Shown in pieces: positions 58,605 to 64,000 of a stretch of DNA of 64,000 nt (its first letter is position 1; every line of letters starts with the position of its first letter). Origin of the DNA: Roseovarius sp. (GTDB lineage: Bacteria; Pseudomonadota; Alphaproteobacteria; Rhodobacterales; Rhodobacteraceae); the NCBI RefSeq assembly GCF_030373445.1, contig NZ_JAUCYU010000015.1:58315-122314 (forward strand). Reading direction: 5' to 3'. The notes beneath the pieces are model-generated. The model was given only the letters and a program-made list of their open reading frames with translations, was not told where the DNA came from and did not search any database. A program made the position numbers and the translations under genes.

Positions 58605-59462
58605 ATGAAAGACGGACCGGAATTCGACATCGCGGGTTTCGAGGCCCGGCACAGCGCCGCGCGTTATGCCGCCGCGACACAGGCGCTGGCCGTGACGGCG
58701 CCGCCCGCCACCACGCCCGACAGCGCCATCGCCACGGACAAGGGGATGGTGCAATACCATGTCATCGCCGAGACCCCGACCGGCAGCCAGTATGCCGCGA
58801 TGATGCAGGAGAACGCCGACAACCTGATGGGGATGGGCGGGCTGATCCACGGGTACATGACGGCGCATTACCCGACGGTGGACAGCCAGCTTCTGGATAT
58901 CACCCTCTGGAACACCGTGGTCGGCCACCTGCCTGACGTCGCCGTCGGCCCGACGGTGACGAAGCAGTATTCGAACACGGTCGCGGGCACCGACCTGGCC
59001 GGCACCTTCCTGCAGATGCTGGCCAAGGCCAAGGTGGCGCCGGGAGCGAAGATCGGCACGGATTTCGACACCTGGCTCGAGGCGATGGGCCAGCTTGCCT
59101 TTGCCGCGCACGGGGCGGGCCAGACCTACAAGGCGATCACCTGCAGCTACCTGTGCTACCTGGTCGACAATGGCGCGGGCGGGTTTTACGACTATGGCGC
59201 GATCGTGCTGCGCGAGGTCGATATCACGCAGGATTTCATGACCTACAAGGGCGCCTGCCAGTCCAGCCTGGGCATTCAGGTGGAGGTGCAGTTCACCGAG
59301 ATCACCTCGCCCGTGCAGCTGTCGCGCATTCGCAAGGGGGGCCCGGATTTCCAGCTGTTCCAGCAGCTTGTCAACGCGAATGCGACCGCCGCCTTTTCGA
59401 AGGCCGCCAATTTCTTCGACGGACGGAACACGCCGCAGGCCGAGCTGACGCCCTACGTCTGA
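58605..59462 (+). CDS. Unrecognised 285-residue protein
   Basis: No signal peptide and no membrane span. Mixed alpha/beta: an N-terminal disordered Ala/Thr/Pro part (1-45), then helices and strands with Met, Tyr and Cys (ITCSYLCYLV, YKGACQSSLGIQVEV). Notable are three Cys between 180 and 218 and the phrase GPTVTKQYSNTVAGTDL. It does not match a family I know. The start at 58605 has GCGAGG nine bases upstream. Flanked by the phosphatase and a DMT exporter; standing alone on its own promoter. Confidence 0.7.
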   Translation: MKDGPEFDIAGFEARHSAARYAAATQALAVTAPPATTPDSAIATDKGMVQYHVIAETPTGSQYAAMMQENADNLMGMGGLIHGYMTAHYPTVDSQLLDITLWNTVVGHLPDVAVGPTVTKQYSNTVAGTDLAGTFLQMLAKAKVAPGAKIGTDFDTWLEAMGQLAFAAHGAGQTYKAITCSYLCYLVDNGAGGFYDYGAIVLREVDITQDFMTYKGACQSSLGIQVEVQFTEITSPVQLSRIRKGGPDFQLFQQLVNANATAAFSKAANFFDGRNTPQAELTPYV

Positions 59463-59496
59463 GCGCGCACCCCCGGTCCGGTGCGAACGTGATTGC

Positions 59497-59525
59497 CTTT
59501 TCTTCCTGGTGGAAATATCCCGGGG
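59497..59525. repeat. Single arm of the long-hairpin family
   Basis: TTTTCTTCCTGGTGGAAATATCC continues CGGGG, resembling the right arm of the hairpin at 46360-46431; the matching left arm is absent. Confidence 0.45.
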
Positions 59526-59610
59526 AGCGCGAGGGGCTGGCCCCTCGCTTCGGTCGGATCGCTCAACGGGCGGTCCGATCCCTTTCAAGACCGACGGGAA
59601 CCCCCGACAC

Positions 59611-60525
59611 ATGGCCCGATCCGATAACCTGACCGGTGCGCTGCTGATGATGGCGTCGATGGCGGCCTTCACGCTGAACGACACCATGATGAAGGTGCTG
59701 GCCGGCGAGGTTCCGCTGTTCCAGCTCCTGTTCCTGCGGGGCGTGCTGACCACGCTGGCGGTGGCGGCCATCGCGTGGTGGATGGGGGCGCTGCGGGCGC
59801 GGGTGTCGAAGCGCGACCGGTGGGTCATCTTCTGGCGCACGGTGGGCGAGACGGGGGCCGCCTATTTCTTCCTGACCGCGCTGTTCAACATGCCGCTGGC
59901 CAACGTGACCGCGATCCTGTCGGCGCTGCCGCTCACGCTGACGCTGGCCGCCGCGCTGTTCCTGGGCGAGCCGGTGGGCTGGAAGCGGCTGGCGGCGATC
60001 GCGGTGGGCTTTGCCGGGGTGATGCTGATCGTCCGGCCGGGGGCGTCGGATTTCAACCTGTTCTCGCTTTACGCGCTGATCGCGGTGGGGTTCGTGACGT
60101 TGCGCGACCTGTCGGCGCGGCGGCTGTCGCCGGAGACGCCGTCGATGCTGGTGACGCTGATCACCTCGGCGGTGATCATGGTGTTCTTCGGGGTGGCGAG
60201 CCTGGCGGAAGAGTGGTCGCCGATGGATGCGCGCGCCCTGGGGCTGACCGCGGGGGCGGCGTTCATGATCATCGGCGGGTACCTCTTTTCGATCATGGTG
60301 ATGCGGGTGGGCGAGATCGGGTTCACCGCGCCGTTCCGCTATACCGGGCTGATCTGGGCGCTGGTGCTGGGCTGGCTGGTCTTCGGCGACTGGCCCGAGA
60401 CGATCACCCTGGTCGGCGCCGCGATCGTGGCGGGCAGCGGGCTGTTCACGCTTTACCGCGAGTCGCGGCTGGCCCGGGCCGAGCGCATCGCGCAATCCGC
60501 GCGCACCCGCCCGCGCGGGATGTAG
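59611..60525 (+). CDS. DMT family (EamA) transporter
   Basis: 304 residues with ten membrane spans in two EamA halves. FLRGVLTTLAVAAIAW and LANVTAILSALPLTLTLAA are typical first-half phrases, and FTAPFRYTGLIWALVLGWLVFGD the second. Exports amino acids or other metabolites; substrate not predictable. The ATG at 59611 (MARSDNLTG) fits the family start. The C-terminal tail is Arg-rich. Single gene before the str operon. Confidence 0.92.
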   Translation: MARSDNLTGALLMMASMAAFTLNDTMMKVLAGEVPLFQLLFLRGVLTTLAVAAIAWWMGALRARVSKRDRWVIFWRTVGETGAAYFFLTALFNMPLANVTAILSALPLTLTLAAALFLGEPVGWKRLAAIAVGFAGVMLIVRPGASDFNLFSLYALIAVGFVTLRDLSARRLSPETPSMLVTLITSAVIMVFFGVASLAEEWSPMDARALGLTAGAAFMIIGGYLFSIMVMRVGEIGFTAPFRYTGLIWALVLGWLVFGDWPETITLVGAAIVAGSGLFTLYRESRLARAERIAQSARTRPRGM

Positions 60526-60599
60526 CAGGGGGAGGCGCAGACCCGCTTGCGCCCGGTACATAACGGGTTTCGCCCGGCACAAACCCGCGCGCGAGGCTG

Positions 60600-60628
60600 T
60601 TGACAACGATTCCGACTCCGCCTATACG
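60600..60628 (+). promoter_or_regulatory. Sigma-70 promoter of the str operon
   Basis: TTGACA at 60600-60605 and TATACG at 60623-60628 with exactly 17 bases between. Start of transcription predicted at about 60635, leaving a leader of about 229 bases before rpsL, long enough for regulation. The interval 60526-60863 otherwise holds only this promoter and the hairpin at 60811. Confidence 0.75.
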
Positions 60629-60810
60629 CCGCTCCATCCCGGCCAAAGGGGCCTTCCCCGTGGGCCGATATCAGAACTGTAGTGGTCATGATCCGGGCGG
60701 TGAGCGCCCCGATCCTCTGGAATTCCACCGCGTCGTACCGGCAGGTCGCAGGGTACGGGTGCGGTTATTGCGTTTTGCGGACGCGTAAGGCGCGCATTTT
60801 GATGAAACCC

Positions 60811-60828
60811 GCACGGGGATGCCCGTGC
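60811..60828 (+). promoter_or_regulatory. Hairpin in the rpsL leader
   Basis: GCACGGG-GATG-CCCGTGC, 7-bp perfect stem 36 bases before the rpsL ATG. Possibly an RNA element controlling translation or stability of the str operon. Confidence 0.4.
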
Positions 60829-60863
60829 AGACACATGTGTTGAGAGACGGGGAAAGAGACCCA

Positions 60864-61235
60864 ATGCCAACGATCCAACAGCTGATCCGCAAACCGCGGC
60901 AGCCGAAAACAAGAGCCACCAAATCCATGCACCTGCAGGGCTGCCCGCAGAAGCGTGGCGTTTGCACGCGCGTCTACACCACGACGCCGAAGAAGCCGAA
61001 CTCGGCCATGCGGAAGGTTGCGAAGGTGCGCCTGACGAACGGCTACGAGGTCATCAGCTACATCCCCGGTGAAAGCCACAACCTTCAGGAACACTCTGTC
61101 GTCCTGATCCGCGGCGGCCGTGTGAAAGACCTTCCCGGCGTCCGTTACCACATCCTGCGCGGCGTGCTCGACACGCAAGGCGTGAAGGACCGCAAGCAGC
61201 GCCGCTCGAAGTATGGCGCCAAGCGTCCGAAGTAA
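60864..61235 (+). CDS. rpsL: 30S ribosomal protein S12
   Basis: 123 residues, full length. Decoding-centre protein. TPKKPNSAMRKVAKVRL (41-57) with Lys43 and RGGRVKDLPGVRYH near residue 85 are wild type at the positions where streptomycin resistance arises. The sequence at 60819 in the same frame is untranslated leader. First gene of the str operon. Confidence 0.98.
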   Translation: MPTIQQLIRKPRQPKTRATKSMHLQGCPQKRGVCTRVYTTTPKKPNSAMRKVAKVRLTNGYEVISYIPGESHNLQEHSVVLIRGGRVKDLPGVRYHILRGVLDTQGVKDRKQRRSKYGAKRPK

Positions 61236-61247
61236 GAGGAAGAGAAG

Positions 61248-61718
61248 ATGTCCCGCCGTCACGCTGCTGAAAAACGCGAAATCCTGCCCGATGCCAAGTT
61301 CGGCGACCGGGTTCTGACGAAATTCATGAACAACCTGATGATCGACGGCAAGAAATCCGTTGCCGAGCAGATCGTCTACAACGCGCTCGACCGGGTCGAG
61401 GACAAGGTCAAGCGCGCGCCCGTCGAGATTTTCCACGAGGCGCTCGACAACATCAAGCCGTCGGTCGAGGTTCGCTCGCGCCGGGTTGGTGGCGCCACCT
61501 ACCAGGTGCCGGTCGAGGTTCGCCCGGAACGCCGCGAGGCGCTGGCCATCCGCTGGCTGATCAACGCGTCGCGCGCCCGCAACGAGAACACCATGGAAGA
61601 ACGCCTCGCCGGCGAGCTGCTGGATGCTGTGAACAGCCGCGGCTCGGCCGTGAAGAAGCGCGAAGACACCCACAAGATGGCCGAAGCCAACAAGGCCTTC
61701 AGCCACTACCGCTGGTAA
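61248..61718 (+). CDS. rpsG: 30S ribosomal protein S7
   Basis: 156 residues. Organises the head of the 30S subunit and the mRNA exit. MSRRHAAEKREILPDAKFGD at the start and the RWLINASRAR segment are standard. AGAGGAAGAG precedes the ATG; 12 bases after rpsL. Confidence 0.98.
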   Translation: MSRRHAAEKREILPDAKFGDRVLTKFMNNLMIDGKKSVAEQIVYNALDRVEDKVKRAPVEIFHEALDNIKPSVEVRSRRVGGATYQVPVEVRPERREALAIRWLINASRARNENTMEERLAGELLDAVNSRGSAVKKREDTHKMAEANKAFSHYRW

Positions 61719-61738
61719 ACCCTAGAGGCATCTGACCA

Positions 61739-63862
<2,124 letters not shown>

Positions 63863-63868
63863 CGGGAT

Positions 63869-63921
63869 GCCGGGCTGAAGCCCGGCCTACCCACCCACCG
63901 TAGGCCGGGCTTCAGCCCGGC
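63869..63921. repeat. Double palindrome between fusA and tuf
   Basis: GCCGGGCTGAAGCCCGGC is itself a palindrome, and with CCTAC forms the left arm of a 22-bp perfect inverted repeat completed by GTAGGCCGGGCTTCAGCCCG and GC. The spacer is CCACCCACC. REP-like. It sits inside the str operon before tuf, where it may cause partial termination or differential stability. Confidence 0.75.
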
Positions 63922-63945
63922 ACCCGAAAAGACAAGGAGGCCATC

Positions 63946-64000
63946 ATGGCAAAGGAAAAGTTTGACCGTTCGAAACCGCACGTGAACATCGGCACGATTG
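63946..64000 (+). CDS. tuf: Elongation factor Tu, 5' part (cut by window end)
   Basis: The first 18 codons, MAKEKFDRSKPHVNIGTI, are the standard N-terminus of EF-Tu. ACAAGGAGG precedes the ATG with good spacing. Runs off the window, so only the N-terminus is visible. Confidence 0.95.
   Translation, partial: MAKEKFDRSKPHVNIGTI

Overview
The window is GC-rich, almost fully coding, and reads as a chromosome segment of a marine Rhodobacteraceae (Roseobacter-group) alphaproteobacterium. This is inferred from gene content: DUF2125, DUF2177 and DUF817 proteins, a PrpE-type propionyl-CoA synthetase, DmdB/DmdC-like acyl-CoA enzymes, the alphaproteobacterial curli chaperone CsgH, a MaeB malic enzyme and an rpsL-rpsG-fusA-tuf operon. 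No rRNA, tRNA, CRISPR array, transposase or prophage was seen.

Layout. 0-5.4 kb: leucine dehydrogenase with a divergent Lrp regulator, acylphosphatase, DUF2177 protein, LepA and two tiny lipoproteins. 5.8-7.4 kb: a long gene-poor stretch with four DnaA-box-like sites, a structured-looking non-coding segment, a small secreted protein and an orphan perfect FNR box. 7.4-11.8 kb: alpha/beta hydrolase, DUF817 protein, GlyA and NadK. 12.0-13.4 kb: a three-gene curli-like locus (repeat amyloid, CsgH, second curlin). 13.5-19.0 kb: CsbD stress protein, PrpE with paired TTTGCAAA sites upstream, and MaeB. 19.2-22.8 kb: nucleoside salvage operon cdd-deoA-deoB-upp. 22.9-30.3 kb: SPOR-domain protein, an AT-richer patch with an orphan membrane protein, a protein resembling an M48 peptidase without its zinc motif, a DmdB-like ligase, a sulfotransferase, a Hint protein and several families of intergenic repeats.

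30.4-40 kb is a minus-strand fatty-acid oxidation block: two acyl-CoA dehydrogenases, GST, thiolase, cupin, a scar ORF, NADAR and the FadJ-type multifunctional enzyme, headed by a MerR regulator with palindromic sites. The scar ORF joins the first codons of fadJ to the last codons of fadA and records a recombination that brought two versions of this locus together. 40-43.9 kb: methyltransferase, second MerR regulator, two hotdog thioesterases and a MATE exporter. 44-48.9 kb: purine (ureide) degradation with ureidoglycine aminohydrolase, AllA, a PuuE-OHCU decarboxylase fusion and HIU hydrolase, with a divergent GAPDH in the middle. 49-60.5 kb: HWE-type sensor kinase, SH3 lipoprotein, SDR plus a crotonase-fold protein lacking both usual glutamates, tandem DUF2125 proteins, PmbA, an IMPase-family phosphatase, an unrecognised 285-residue protein and a DMT transporter. 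60.6-64 kb: the str ribosomal operon with a textbook sigma-70 promoter, cut off inside tuf.

The carbon logic is coherent. Leucine catabolism, beta-oxidation, propionate activation and possible DMSP demethylation all yield acyl-CoAs, and MaeB supplies pyruvate and NADPH. Nucleoside and urate breakdown supply pentose phosphate and nitrogen. All functional calls rest on reading the translated sequences; no database search was possible.
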